A stretch of 48,370 nt of DNA from Dietzia sp. NCCP-2495 (GCF_026011735.1 NZ_BRVN01000024.1:1-48370); one strand, 5' to 3'. Shown: positions 1 to 6,911, counted from the stretch's first letter. Notes: a model not told the origin generated them from the letters alone. Made by a program: numbers and translations.

Positions 1-14
1 GGCCCGCTCTGCTT

Positions 15-43
15 CCAGTATACACGCATCATACTAGTATGCA
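15..43 (+). promoter_or_regulatory. promoter/operator at left end
   Basis: The 12-mer TACACGCATCAT (21-32) is followed by a -10-like TATGCA at 38-43. The same 12-mer, in the same register to a -10, occurs on the minus strand at 47667-47656. CATACTAGTATG (30-41) is a perfect 12-bp palindrome, and ACTAGTATG is repeated directly at 33-41 and 44-52, one helical turn apart. This looks like a regulated promoter reading rightward, probably sharing a regulator with the 47.6-kb promoter. The -35 is weak (TTCCAG or CAGTAT). Confidence 0.5.
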
Positions 44-618
44 ACTAGTATGGGTCGGTTAAATCGCCTCTCACCTGCGGCGATGCACCCGACACCACGC
101 GGTCAGAGCCGTTCGCGCAGGGCCCCCCTTTCCCTGACACCTGCCGATCTCGTGCGCAGCGAACGGAGTCAAGGAAGGGAACCCGGACGGGAGCGAACAA
201 TCTGGCCCGAAATAAGCGAAGCGCGGGCCAGATTGTTCGCGGACGACCGGGCGACGGCGGAGCCGGCGCCGACCTTGACGCCGGTAGCGGAGCACGAAGA
301 CTCGGGGTGGCAGGGAAAGAGGGCTGACCACCAGATCGCCCCACAACCCAAGGTCGGCCACCCACCTGCACCAGGGGACTACGCCCCGGGAGTCACCAGA
401 CGGTATTGCACGCGGGAGCTGGCCCCAGAACACCCACACCCATCGAGCAAATGGGTTATCCCCAGCAAGTCACATGAGGCTCCACATGCTGGTCACAGGG
501 CTGCCTTCCGACTTAACTCTGGTGTCCCACCGGCTCTTTATACTGAGTTCGCTTCCTTCCGGCAGGGGTGCGGCCCATCATCCGCAGGGCCGTTGCCTAG
601 ATGGAAGGAGGTGATGTG
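44..618 (+). other. long stretch without a convincing gene
   Basis: No frame here looks coded. A 189-codon frame starting at position 50 has no ribosome binding site, low-complexity composition and no recognisable motif. The stretch holds the large inverted repeat at 193-240 and a single DnaA-box-like TTATCCCCA at 456-464. It may be a long leader of the small gene at 619, a non-coding RNA, or part of an origin; the sequence does not decide between them. Confidence 0.4.
193..240. repeat. perfect 17-bp inverted repeat
   Basis: GCGAACAATCTGGCCCG at 193-209 is followed by a 14-nt loop and its exact reverse complement at 224-240. No T-run follows on either side, so it is not a standard intrinsic terminator. 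It could be a recombination or origin site, a protein-binding site or a stable RNA hairpin. Confidence 0.75.
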
Positions 619-732
619 ATGGGAACCCGTCGAAATGACGAGAAGCCGACCTTCTGGGTCGCTGTGGTTAGCGCCACGGCCCAGGTCGGTCGACTTCTCT
701 TGGATCTCATCCGCTTTGGAACCGACGCCTAG
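619..732 (+). CDS. small 37-aa ORF with ideal RBS
   Basis: This ORF encodes 37 residues starting MGTRRNDEKP and ending LIRFGTDA. It is preceded by AAGGAGGTGATG (604-615), which matches the anti-Shine-Dalgarno sequence almost completely and lies close to the ATG. The middle (FWVAVVSATAQVGRLLLDLI, about residues 12-31) is hydrophobic to amphipathic, so the product may be a membrane or leader peptide. A perfect hairpin terminator follows 22 nt after the stop, so promoter, ORF and terminator form one unit. No homologue is recognised. The evidence for translation is the ribosome binding site, not conservation. Confidence 0.5.
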   Translation: MGTRRNDEKPTFWVAVVSATAQVGRLLLDLIRFGTDA

Positions 733-754
733 CTAGGTGACAGTTCCAGGGAGG

Positions 755-776
755 CGCCGGAGTAGCAGCTCCGGCG
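755..776 (+). terminator. hairpin terminator after the 37-aa ORF
   Basis: CGCCGGAG (755-762), loop TAGCAG, CTCCGGCG (769-776): a perfect 8-bp GC-rich stem followed by TCTTCC. It ends the rightward unit and also lies 3' of the leftward ssb gene at 837, so it may serve both strands. Confidence 0.6.
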
Positions 777-836
777 TCTTCCGCATTTCAGATGCTACGC
801 ACATGACTATATGCGCGCAAGATGCGTTTGAGCAGG

Positions 837-1178
837 TCAAGGCGTAACAGGGAGTGCCTCGGAGCGGATGCTGATGCCGAGGTTGCGTGCTTTGGCTCCG
901 GTGAGCAGGGGGTGGTCCTGGCCGTTGCTGTCGGTGTAGATGGTGGCGGCGAGGTCGTGTTCGTCGGCGTCGATGATGACGTCGTCACCGATTGTCAGGC
1001 TGGCGTGGGCGTTCTCGGCGAGTTGCTTGCGTAGCTCGACGTCGTAGACGACCTGGCCGGTGAATTTGCGGGCGGTGGGGTTGTAGGCCCGGTGGAGGAC
1101 TTTGATCGTGAGCACGTTCGAGCCGGACTTGAGCTGGTTCAGCGTGCCGATTTCGATCACGTTGCCGTCGATGACCAT
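837..1178 (-). CDS. ssb: SSB-like single-stranded DNA-binding protein
   Basis: The 113-residue product follows the OB-fold layout of bacterial SSB. It opens with a strand like MVIDGNVIEIG, and residues about 50-75 (ELRKQLAENAHASLTIGDDV) match the SSB stretch in which an AEN...SL..G.rV motif precedes the next strand. The end (about 95-107) resembles the closing strand of the fold. It is shorter than chromosomal SSB and lacks the Gly/Pro-rich tail and acidic DDDIPF-like tip that recruits partners. AAAGGA lies 7 nt before the ATG. On a conjugative plasmid it could coat the incoming strand. It lies downstream of fabG across about 170 nt, so it may have its own promoter. The assignment is from pattern resemblance only. 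Confidence 0.65.
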   Translation of the reverse strand: MVIDGNVIEIGTLNQLKSGSNVLTIKVLHRAYNPTARKFTGQVVYDVELRKQLAENAHASLTIGDDVIIDADEHDLAATIYTDSNGQDHPLLTGAKARNLGISIRSEALPVTP

Positions 1179-1347
1179 GGTGGGGTCCTTTCTGGTTCGG
1201 GGTGACTGCGGTCGAGAGCCCAGCGTAGTCGGCCCTGAGCGCTGCGCCGTGGGCTGAGCTCGGCCGGGTCAGCGTCTGGGGGAGGGGTTGGAGACTGTGG
1301 AGATAGCGGGAAGGGGTCACCTCCGGTCCCGGTGCCAGCTCGGCAGT

Positions 1348-2058
1348 TCAGTGCCCCATACCCACTCCGCCGTCGACGTTGAGCACGTTTCCGGTGATGT
1401 AGCTGGCTTCCTCGGAGGCCAGGAACGCGACGGCGGAGGCGATCTCCTCGGGCCGCGCGAATCGGGCGAGCGGGATCATCGAGGTACCGAGTTCCTTGGC
1501 TTTGTCGTCCATGGCGTCGGACATATCGGTCTCGGTGAATCCGGGGGCCACGACGTTCGAGGTGATGCCCTTGATGCCGAGCTCGCGAGCGAACGAGCGG
1601 GCCATACCGATCACGCCGGCCTTGGAGGCGGTGTAGTTGACCTGGCCGGGGACGCCGGACATTCCGGATGCGGATCCGATGAAGATGATGCGGCCGTACT
1701 TCTGCTTGAGCATGTTGCGGGTCGCTCGTTTGGCGATGCGGAACGCGCCGGCCAGGTTGGTGTTGACGACGTCGAGGAACTGCTCTTCCTTCATCCGCAT
1801 CACCAGCGTGTCCTTGGTGATGCCGGCGTTGGCCACGACGACGGAGACCGGGCCGAAGGTCTGCTCGGCGTATGTGAACGCGGCATCGACGGACTCGGGG
1901 TCGGTGACGTCGCATTCGACGCCGTGGATGCCTTCGCCGACGCCGCTGCCCCGGTGGGTGCCGACGACCGTGAAGCCGTCGCGGGCGAGTCGGGCGGCGA
2001 TAGCCGCGCCGATGCCTCGGTTGGCGCCGGTGACCAGGGCTACGCGTGCGTCGGTCAT
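1348..2058 (-). CDS. fabG: 3-oxoacyl-ACP reductase, FabG/MabA type
   Basis: This is a short-chain dehydrogenase/reductase of 236 aa, the usual length. It has the nucleotide-binding TGANRGIG (about 10-17), NAG (about 78-80) and the catalytic Ser and YTASK (about 139-153). The C-terminus GGVGMGH is very close to mycobacterial MabA, which reduces 3-oxoacyl-ACP with NADPH in fatty-acid and mycolate elongation. An AGGAGGA site precedes the ATG, and the start overlaps the methyltransferase stop by 4 nt (ATGA), so the two are translationally coupled. A housekeeping-type reductase in this setting suggests a dedicated lipid or small-molecule modification. All catalytic motifs are intact. The exact substrate cannot be told from sequence. 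Confidence 0.85.
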   Translation of the reverse strand: MTDARVALVTGANRGIGAAIAARLARDGFTVVGTHRGSGVGEGIHGVECDVTDPESVDAAFTYAEQTFGPVSVVVANAGITKDTLVMRMKEEQFLDVVNTNLAGAFRIAKRATRNMLKQKYGRIIFIGSASGMSGVPGQVNYTASKAGVIGMARSFARELGIKGITSNVVAPGFTETDMSDAMDDKAKELGTSMIPLARFARPEEIASAVAFLASEEASYITGNVLNVDGGVGMGH

Positions 2059-2708
2059 GTGTGATCCTCCTGGGGTCGTCGTGCAGAGAACAGCGCGACT
2101 TGGCCGACCCGCCGGGTGCTGACCTCGGTGTAGCCGCGGAGCGCGTTCTCCAGTTCGTCCATGGTGTCGTCGGCGTTACCGAACACGCCGAGCTTGTTGT
2201 AGGTGCTATTCAACGCTCGAGCTGCGAGCGTCGCGGTCTCGGGATCGGGGATGAGGGTGGAGCCGAAAATGGTCCCGCCAGGCCGGAGGTGGCCGCGGAG
2301 CTGGGAGAGGCGGTCCCACTTCTCTTGACTGGGGATGCAGTGAAGCAGGAAGTTCAGACCGATTGAGTCGAAGCTGTGCTCACGGGGGAGCGGGTCGAAA
2401 AAGGACTGCTGGAGGGAGGCGACGGATCTGCCGTGGCCAACTCTGTCGGACGCGGCGGCGAGGCAGGAGGCGTTGAGGTCGAGCAGGGTGAGCGAGGGGG
2501 AGTCGATGCGCTCGAGGAAGTAGCCGGTCCCGGGGCCGACATCGAGGTGGCTACGGCCGGCGTGGCTGCGGTAGTGCTCGACCATCGTCGCTGTCGGGCA
2601 TCGCCAGATCAGTCGATTGGTCAGCCCGAGGACGCCCGCGTCGTAGAGCCTGAGAGTGACGGGGTTGTAGATACCTCCGCTGGCGCCGCGATCGCGTGCT
2701 TCGCTCAT
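2055..2708 (-). CDS. class I SAM-dependent methyltransferase
   Basis: The 217-residue protein has motif I HLDVGPGTGYFLE (about 54-66), the acidic residue ending strand 2 in LTLLDLNASCL (about 75-85), and a later LRPGGTIFGS strand (about 145-155). These are the signatures of a Rossmann-fold small-molecule methyltransferase. The N-terminal YNPVTLRLYD segment resembles ubiquinone/menaquinone- or lipid-type enzymes. It sits between the PAS-like protein and fabG with 4-nt overlaps on both sides and GAGGA before the ATG, so the three are one operon. With FabG it may modify an acyl or polyketide-like metabolite. The substrate is unknown. Confidence 0.8.
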   Translation of the reverse strand: MSEARDRGASGGIYNPVTLRLYDAGVLGLTNRLIWRCPTATMVEHYRSHAGRSHLDVGPGTGYFLERIDSPSLTLLDLNASCLAAASDRVGHGRSVASLQQSFFDPLPREHSFDSIGLNFLLHCIPSQEKWDRLSQLRGHLRPGGTIFGSTLIPDPETATLAARALNSTYNKLGVFGNADDTMDELENALRGYTEVSTRRVGQVALFSARRPQEDHT

Positions 2709-3601
2709 GCAGTTCCTCTTCTACGCAGCATTACAGTGGCCGCCCCGCCTTCCATGTCTGCGATCGGGACCACCCTGGCATCGAACTCGATGCCATCTAA
2801 CTCGACGGGGAAGACGCCGGTTTCATACAGGTCATACTCGGTGACGAGGCGGCACAGTGCCTCGTAGCTCAGCGGCGCGTCTGCACCGACACTGGTGACG
2901 GCGCTTCGCGCCAGGCGGTTGACCAGTGCAAGCGTGATGGAGGCGAACTCGACGAGCGGCCCGAGGAGGTCCGGAGGTTCCTGCGTGCGCTCGGCGAGGA
3001 CGACGCTGGTGCCGATGATCCGTCGCTGCTCACCCTCGACGCGGAGCCGGCCTCCGCTGAACATGTGCAGCGGGGCAGCGTCCGGCAGGTTGAGAGTCCA
3101 CTCGTATCCGACCCACGTGTTGTCCGGGTCGAGCACCGCCGCTTTGTAGCGCGTGACAAGGGTGGCGGCGTCGGCCGGAGTCAGGAATCGCCACAGATCT
3201 TGAATCGGCCGCTGTTCGCCGGCGACACGGCCGTCGGCCATGAGGGAGACGTCGTCGCCGGCAGTGACGGTGGTCAGATCGGCCAGGTCCATGACCCACG
3301 AGTTGAGCACGCAGCGCTCAACCGGCGGGGTGGGGTGGAGCCAGACGGCGATTCCGGTCGGACCGCACTCGGGGTGTTCGACCAGGCGGTAGTCAGCGTG
3401 CAGGCCGGGAGTCGAGCATGTTCGGGTGCGGGCGTAGTCCGTGAGCAGCCTCAGACCGTCACGGTCGAGGTCGAGCAGGTTGCTCTTGACGGCCCGTCGG
3501 AGCGTGCGCTGGCAGGGGATTCCACCGATGGAGTGAACCATCAGATCTCCATCGCCTCTGTCTGCGAGATCGAAGACGATCCATCTCGGATCAAGCCTCA
3601 C
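2705..3601 (-). CDS. PAS-like protein resembling the Rv3651 family
   Basis: The preferred start is the GTG at 3601, because a perfect AGGAGG (3608-3613) sits 6 nt upstream; an earlier GTG would add 11 residues. The 298-aa protein begins RLDPRWIVFDLADR. Its layout resembles mycobacterial Rv3651-like/DUF5593 proteins: an N-terminal segment with a W..VD..AD start, a middle part with WLHP....R......W..DL..LT, a PAS-like block around WVGYEWTLNLP, and GTSVVLAERT in the last third. This resemblance is from memory and is moderate. It has no signal peptide and heads the operon with the methyltransferase and FabG. A sensory or regulatory role is possible but not shown. Confidence 0.55.
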   Translation of the reverse strand: MRLDPRWIVFDLADRGDGDLMVHSIGGIPCQRTLRRAVKSNLLDLDRDGLRLLTDYARTRTCSTPGLHADYRLVEHPECGPTGIAVWLHPTPPVERCVLNSWVMDLADLTTVTAGDDVSLMADGRVAGEQRPIQDLWRFLTPADAATLVTRYKAAVLDPDNTWVGYEWTLNLPDAAPLHMFSGGRLRVEGEQRRIIGTSVVLAERTQEPPDLLGPLVEFASITLALVNRLARSAVTSVGADAPLSYEALCRLVTEYDLYETGVFPVELDGIEFDARVVPIADMEGGAATVMLRRRGTA

Positions 3602-3695
3602 GTGAAGCCTCCTGACGTGGTCAATGACGGACACAGCCTATGGTTTCGAGCTCAATCTCGGGCGATCAACTTCCCCCGATCACCACCCTCAGTCG

Positions 3696-4898
3696 CTACC
3701 TGGCGAGGCCGAAACGGTCGTTCTCCGCCGACCTGCGCTGCCGTCGCCGCAGGATTGAGCGAATGGCGTCCATGTGGCGTGACACCTGCTCAGGAGTAGC
3801 CGCGCGTTCCTCGGCTGCGGCGGCGGCCTCGGCCCGTCGGCGCTGCTCTTCGAGGGCTTGCTGTCGGTGCTCCTCGGCCACCTCGCTGGGTGAGGGGCCG
3901 GCGAGCACGTTCCGGAGCCGTGAGAGGCGATGCCGCAGGAAACCGGCCGGATTCTTGATCGTCGAGGGCCAGTCCCGCGGGTTCTTCCGCGCATCCTCGT
4001 TGAGGATCGTCACCAGATCACGCCCTGTCCAGCGAGTGCAATCCACGAGCTCGTCGATGACGTCGACCAGTGACCCGAGGTGACGGCCGTTGTCGAGGCT
4101 CTTTGCTGAGGCGACGAGCTGGGCGGTGACAATGTGTGCCTGGCGAGGCCGCTCTCGCCCCTGGAGTCTTGGTGAGCGCCCGGAGGGCGCCGGCGCGCGC
4201 TTGCGCGCGTGTGTGGGGGAACGCTTCTTACGGGGAGTTTTACTCCCCGTAGAACCGCTACGCGGTAGAGACGATTTTGTGTACCACCTGCGGGGAGTCG
4301 TCAGCGCCCATGTGGATGCAGCTCGGATCTGGACTCCGTCGTGGTGCACGGCTGCCTGAAATCGTTCCTCGGCGGTGAGGTATCGCCCCCGCGCGACCTC
4401 GACCGCGAGTTCCAGCGCCGCCAGGACGGCCCGAGCTTTCAGGACAACATCGTGGCAGTACGGACGAGCGCGACCCGCTAGTTCAGCGGCGACCCGGCCG
4501 ATAGTGGCGTTGGAAGCGGTGACGCCTCGCCCGGTGCTGGAGTCTGCAAAGTGAGCGCACGCCCGAGCTACGAGCAGTACGGTCCGCGAGGACACGCCCC
4601 ACTTCCGGCACAGCTGCCGGCCTGGAGCGCACGCCAACTCCGCCGCGGCGGCCGTGAGCCACTTGGTGCGGCTTTGCCACACCAAGGCTGGCTGTCGGCC
4701 GTCGAGGGCCCAGGAGTGGCCGCGTTGGCCGCGCAGCGTGTTTTCTTTCTCGGCATCCTCGATCCGCTGGCGGATCACGTCGCCGAGGTTGGGTTCTTGC
4801 GTGTTATCGAGGTCTATTGGCGCACCCTGCGACTCGCCCAGCATTGACATGCTGGACACCGCATTTGGGTGTGCGCTACCCTCGGAGCTGTCTCGCAC
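3696..4898 (-). CDS. probable plasmid replication protein (Rep)
   Basis: The 400-aa basic protein has a central region (TASNATIGRVAAELAGRARPYCHDVVLKARAVLAALELAVEVARGRYL) typical of helix-turn-helix replication proteins on Rhodococcus and Gordonia plasmids. A Lys/Arg-rich linker follows (about residues 205-250), then a helical domain and an Ala/Glu/Arg coiled coil (about 340-390). The start is uncertain. A TTG at 4964 has no ribosome binding site, whereas the GTG at 4898 has AAGGAA about 6 nt upstream and is preferred; ATG at 4850 is another option. A ribbon-helix-helix gene lies just upstream, and an antisense transcript appears to cover this start region, as expected for copy-number control. 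The Rep assignment rests on family memory and context. Confidence 0.55.
   Translation of the reverse strand: MRDSSEGSAHPNAVSSMSMLGESQGAPIDLDNTQEPNLGDVIRQRIEDAEKENTLRGQRGHSWALDGRQPALVWQSRTKWLTAAAAELACAPGRQLCRKWGVSSRTVLLVARACAHFADSSTGRGVTASNATIGRVAAELAGRARPYCHDVVLKARAVLAALELAVEVARGRYLTAEERFQAAVHHDGVQIRAASTWALTTPRRWYTKSSLPRSGSTGSKTPRKKRSPTHARKRAPAPSGRSPRLQGRERPRQAHIVTAQLVASAKSLDNGRHLGSLVDVIDELVDCTRWTGRDLVTILNEDARKNPRDWPSTIKNPAGFLRHRLSRLRNVLAGPSPSEVAEEHRQQALEEQRRRAEAAAAAEERAATPEQVSRHMDAIRSILRRRQRRSAENDRFGLAR
4230..4250. repeat. perfect hairpin inside the rep coding region
   Basis: ACGGGGAGT (4230-4238), a TTT loop and ACTCCCCGT (4242-4250) form a perfect 9-bp stem within the basic linker coding region. 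Another GGGGAGT follows near 4293. It could be a binding site or an mRNA structure; no T-run follows. Confidence 0.5.
4853..4882 (+). promoter_or_regulatory. promoter for the rep antisense RNA
   Basis: TGGACA (4853-4858) matches TTGACA at 5 of 6 positions. It is followed by an 18-nt spacer and TACCCT (4877-4882), a TAnnnT -10 common in actinobacteria. The orientation is opposite to rep. Transcription would start near 4889 and run into the terminator at 4974-5009. Confidence 0.5.
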
Positions 4899-5009
4899 GA
4901 CAGTTCCTTCCATTGGGAGGGAGCGCAGATCAGAAGCAGGTTTGGTCGCCTGTCCTGATCTCAAACTTCAAGGACGTCACCCGATTCCCGTCGGGTGGCG
5001 TTCTTTTTT
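4889..5009 (+). ncRNA. candidate antisense (countertranscript) RNA to rep
   Basis: A transcript of about 120 nt is bounded by the promoter at 4853-4882 and a strong terminator at 4974-5009. It would be complementary to the rep leader and the preferred rep start. Internal stem-loops are CTGTC/GACAG (4888-4903) and AGATCAG/CTGATCT (4927-4933 with 4955-4961), the latter with a further 4-bp stem inside. The arrangement of RHH gene, antisense RNA and rep parallels copG-RNAII-repB of pMV158-type plasmids, where the RNA blocks Rep translation. Its function is inferred from layout. Confidence 0.55.
4974..5009 (+). terminator. intrinsic terminator, plus strand
   Basis: The 11-bp stem pairs 4974-4984 with 4991-5001, with one G-T pair and loop TTCCCG. 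TTCTTTTTT follows directly. It is the clearest intrinsic terminator in the window and points against rep and the RHH gene. Confidence 0.85.
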
Positions 5010-5117
5010 GTTTGTGAACGCTCCGCTGTGCAGTTGTCACGCAGGTACTCGGTGGTCAGTCGATACCCGCGTCAGTGCATGGTGAGAGGCGTCCTCCTAT
5101 TCAGTCGTGGTCGGTTC

Positions 5118-5330
5118 TTAACCGGCTTGGAGCAGCTCCTGCTGCCCGCCCCGGTGGTCTTTGGGTACGGCTTCGTACGCTTCGACGCCCAGTCGGACGA
5201 TCTCTTCGACAACCTGCCAGCGTTTGGGGTTGCCGGATTCCCGCCAGAGGCGCTGCACGTCGGCGAACAACTTCTCGTCGATGAGCGCATTGAGTTGAGT
5301 GCGACCTTCAGTGGTACGAGGAGGAGCCAT
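5118..5330 (-). CDS. ribbon-helix-helix protein (CopG-like)
   Basis: The 70-aa protein has the RHH pattern. A short strand (GRTQLNALID, about 9-18) is followed by helix KLFADVQRLWRES and helix QVVEEIVRLGVEAYEAV, matching dimeric CopG/Arc-type DNA-binding proteins of similar length. The ATG at 5330 has no obvious ribosome binding site. It lies immediately upstream of rep on the same strand, with the antisense-RNA region between them. By analogy with copG of pMV158-family plasmids it would repress the rep promoter and limit copy number. It could instead be a relaxosome or antitoxin-type RHH protein, but no toxin gene is adjacent. Confidence 0.65.
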   Translation of the reverse strand: MAPPRTTEGRTQLNALIDEKLFADVQRLWRESGNPKRWQVVEEIVRLGVEAYEAVPKDHRGGQQELLQAG

Positions 5331-5395
5331 GGGAATAGTGGTATCACGGGTGTAGTTTCAGGTGTGTTATTTCCTAGGCCGGGCGGCGTGTCGGG

Positions 5396-5417
5396 CCGGT
5401 ATTACTTAACGATACAG
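5396..5417. promoter_or_regulatory. probable Xre operator, copy 1
   Basis: This 22-bp element has the core ACTTAACG between GTAT and ATAC half-sites. It matches the element at 5939-5960 at 19 of 22 positions. The two copies lie on either side of the Xre gene. This one is just upstream of the RHH-rep unit, so the Xre protein may control replication genes as well as itself. Confidence 0.55.
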
Positions 5418-5424
5418 ATGTGCG

Positions 5425-5868
5425 CTATTGGGTGGAACCCTTGAGCGTGTCGTTGGCGCGTTGCCATGCGTCGCGCACGGCCTCCTGGGGCTCCCCGTAG
5501 AGGTCGGCCAGGCTGGCGCACAGCGCTTCGGACAGTGGCGAGCCCCCCTGCTCGATGGTGGAGAAGGCGCTTTGGCTGAGGCCAACGCGCTCGGCGACCT
5601 CGGACTGATTGAGCGCTGCGTGCACGCGCATGTCCGAGAGGGTTTCGCGGCCCGGGAGTACGCCCGTGAGGTCCCGAACGTTCAGCTCGAGGACTTGGGC
5701 TAGCGCGGCGAGTTTCGCTGGGGCTGGCGCCGTGCGGCCGGCTAGCCAGTTGCGCACGGTCGAGGGGTTAACCCCCACGCGAGCGGCGACCTGGAGGCCC
5801 GTGAGGCCGTGTCGGAGCATCGCTCCGCGAGCCACGGAAGGGCTGACATAGCCGGGCCTGCGAGCCAC
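5425..5868 (-). CDS. Xre-family regulator with two helix-turn-helix domains
   Basis: With the GTG at 5868, preceded by AGGAGG (5873-5878, spacing only 4 nt), the product is 147 aa. An upstream ATG at 5916 would add 16 Asp/Cys-rich residues and lacks a ribosome binding site. Two Xre-type HTHs are visible. The first is GLTGLQVAARVGVNPSTVRNWLAGRTAP (about 22-49). The second is LNQSEVAERVGLSQSAFSTIEQGGSPLSE (about 86-114). Paired copies of a dyad element flank the gene (5396-5417 and 5939-5960), suggesting autoregulation and control of both the replication unit and possibly the divergent transfer operon. Double-HTH repressors of this size commonly control plasmid transfer or copy number. Confidence 0.75.
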   Translation of the reverse strand: MARRPGYVSPSVARGAMLRHGLTGLQVAARVGVNPSTVRNWLAGRTAPAPAKLAALAQVLELNVRDLTGVLPGRETLSDMRVHAALNQSEVAERVGLSQSAFSTIEQGGSPLSEALCASLADLYGEPQEAVRDAWQRANDTLKGSTQ

Positions 5869-5938
5869 GCAACCTCCTGCATCTGGCGTGCAACTCGCAT
5901 CATCATCGCAGTCCATTTCGGCCCCCTCAGCCCTTGCG

Positions 5939-5960
5939 CCGGTATAACTTAACGCTATAG
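5939..5960. promoter_or_regulatory. probable Xre operator, copy 2 (divergent promoter region)
   Basis: The second copy of the element at 5396-5417, with TATA half-sites around ACTTAACGC. It lies upstream of the Xre gene and at the left edge of the leader of the transfer operon. -10-like TATA sequences occur on both strands within it, so it probably overlaps the divergent promoters. A nearby TAGAC/GTCTA dyad lies at 5980-5995. Confidence 0.55.
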
Positions 5961-6232
5961 CCTAGCGTTGCAGACCCGCTAGACAAGCTGGTCTATCAAC
6001 TAAGTAGAGGCTCACCGGAATTGAGAGGGAAGCCCTTGAGCAAGCACCCAGCGTTCGCATACCGTGCCTTCTGCGCTCGTACCGTCGGTACGGCTCCGCA
6101 CCGGTTGATTCTGTCCCGGTGCGATGAAGCGCAATTCCCACCACACGCGTGTGCTCTGCCGACTGTCGGCGCCCCCCTGGTCACGGGGCGCTGCCCCGTG
6201 CCGAGCGCCGCCCTCAGTGATCCGAGGATGCG
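5961..6232 (+). other. structured leader of the conjugation operon
   Basis: No gene is supported here. Three hairpins stand out: CGTACCG/CGGTACG (6078-6092), GCACCGG/CCGGTGC (6098-6104 with 6116-6122) and CACGGGGC/GCCCCGTG (6182-6200). Such clustered stems suggest a regulated 5' untranslated region or a small RNA. No known riboswitch was recognised. Confidence 0.45.
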
Positions 6233-6865
6233 ATGAGCCATACCCAGGGAGACCTCCGTTCGGCCGTTCGCGGAGCAGCCATCGGCGCCTGTACAGCGTT
6301 GATCGCCTTCGGCGGCGTGTACGCGGCATCGGCCGCGACACAGTCAGGAATCGAGGAGGCGACTGCGCCCGCAGCTCGGCCGTCGACCGCTCAGGCCGGC
6401 GTGGATGTGGCTCAGAAGCCCAGTGCTTCCCAGCGGTCAGTCAAGGCCGCGCAGGCGACCTCATCCCGGACGGCTACGCAGCGTCCGGCCCAGGCCAAAC
6501 AGGCCGGCCTAGCGAAGGCGGTCCAGCCAACCCGTGAGGTGAAGAAGGAGAACGAGCCCGACGAGCGCCGAGAGTCGGCCCCCAAGGTCGAAATCGCTCC
6601 GGCGACGCAGGCTCCCACGCAGCAGGTCCGCTCTCATCAGCCTGCGCCGGTGCAGCAGTCCCCGTCGTATCCCGTTCAGCAAGCCCCGACGTACCCGGTG
6701 CAGCAGGCGCCGGTTCGACAGGCTCCCGCTCCCGCTCCCGCTCCCGCTCCCGCTCCCGCTCCTGCCCCGGCAGCCACACCGCAGGGGATCACGATCGACC
6801 TCGGAGGTCGCGCGCCCGTCGTGCCACAGGCCCCGATCCTTCCGAAGCAGCTTCACATCGGCTGA
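6233..6865 (+). CDS. exported Pro/Gln/Ala-rich protein, first transfer gene
   Basis: The 210-aa protein has a hydrophobic N-terminal segment (AIGACTALIAFGGVYAASAA, about 16-35) acting as a signal peptide or membrane anchor. A charged, Ala/Lys/Gln-rich region follows, then two QQAP.YPV repeats and a run of Ala-Pro dipeptides (about 163-180) encoded by a GCTCCC tandem hexamer (about 6723-6768). The end is ITIDLGGRAPVV....LPKQLHIG. The ATG has GAGG upstream. It opens the 17-gene plus-strand operon. Low-complexity exported proteins at this place in actinobacterial transfer loci are probably cell-wall-spanning or surface parts of the machine. No family was recognised. Confidence 0.6.
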   Translation: MSHTQGDLRSAVRGAAIGACTALIAFGGVYAASAATQSGIEEATAPAARPSTAQAGVDVAQKPSASQRSVKAAQATSSRTATQRPAQAKQAGLAKAVQPTREVKKENEPDERRESAPKVEIAPATQAPTQQVRSHQPAPVQQSPSYPVQQAPTYPVQQAPVRQAPAPAPAPAPAPAPAPAATPQGITIDLGGRAPVVPQAPILPKQLHIG

Positions 6866-6911
6866 CGACCGCCCGGTCGCCGGTCCCACCCGTAGAGAAA
6901 GAGGAACAACC

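Noticed and set aside
456-464. DnaA-box-like TTATCCCCA
   Set aside because: A single site with one mismatch is not enough to call an origin.
50-619. 189-codon plus-strand frame
   Set aside because: It has no ribosome binding site, a mixed low-complexity translation and no motif, and it runs through a perfect inverted repeat. It is probably non-coding.
1288-2064. 258-codon plus-strand frame
   Set aside because: It is antisense to fabG and has no motif or ribosome binding site.
5118-5330. Antitoxin of a toxin-antitoxin pair
   Set aside because: No toxin-sized gene is adjacent; the location next to rep fits copy control better.
6723-6768. GCTCCC tandem hexamer as a phase-variable tract
   Set aside because: The unit is six bases, so slippage keeps the frame and only changes the number of Ala-Pro pairs.
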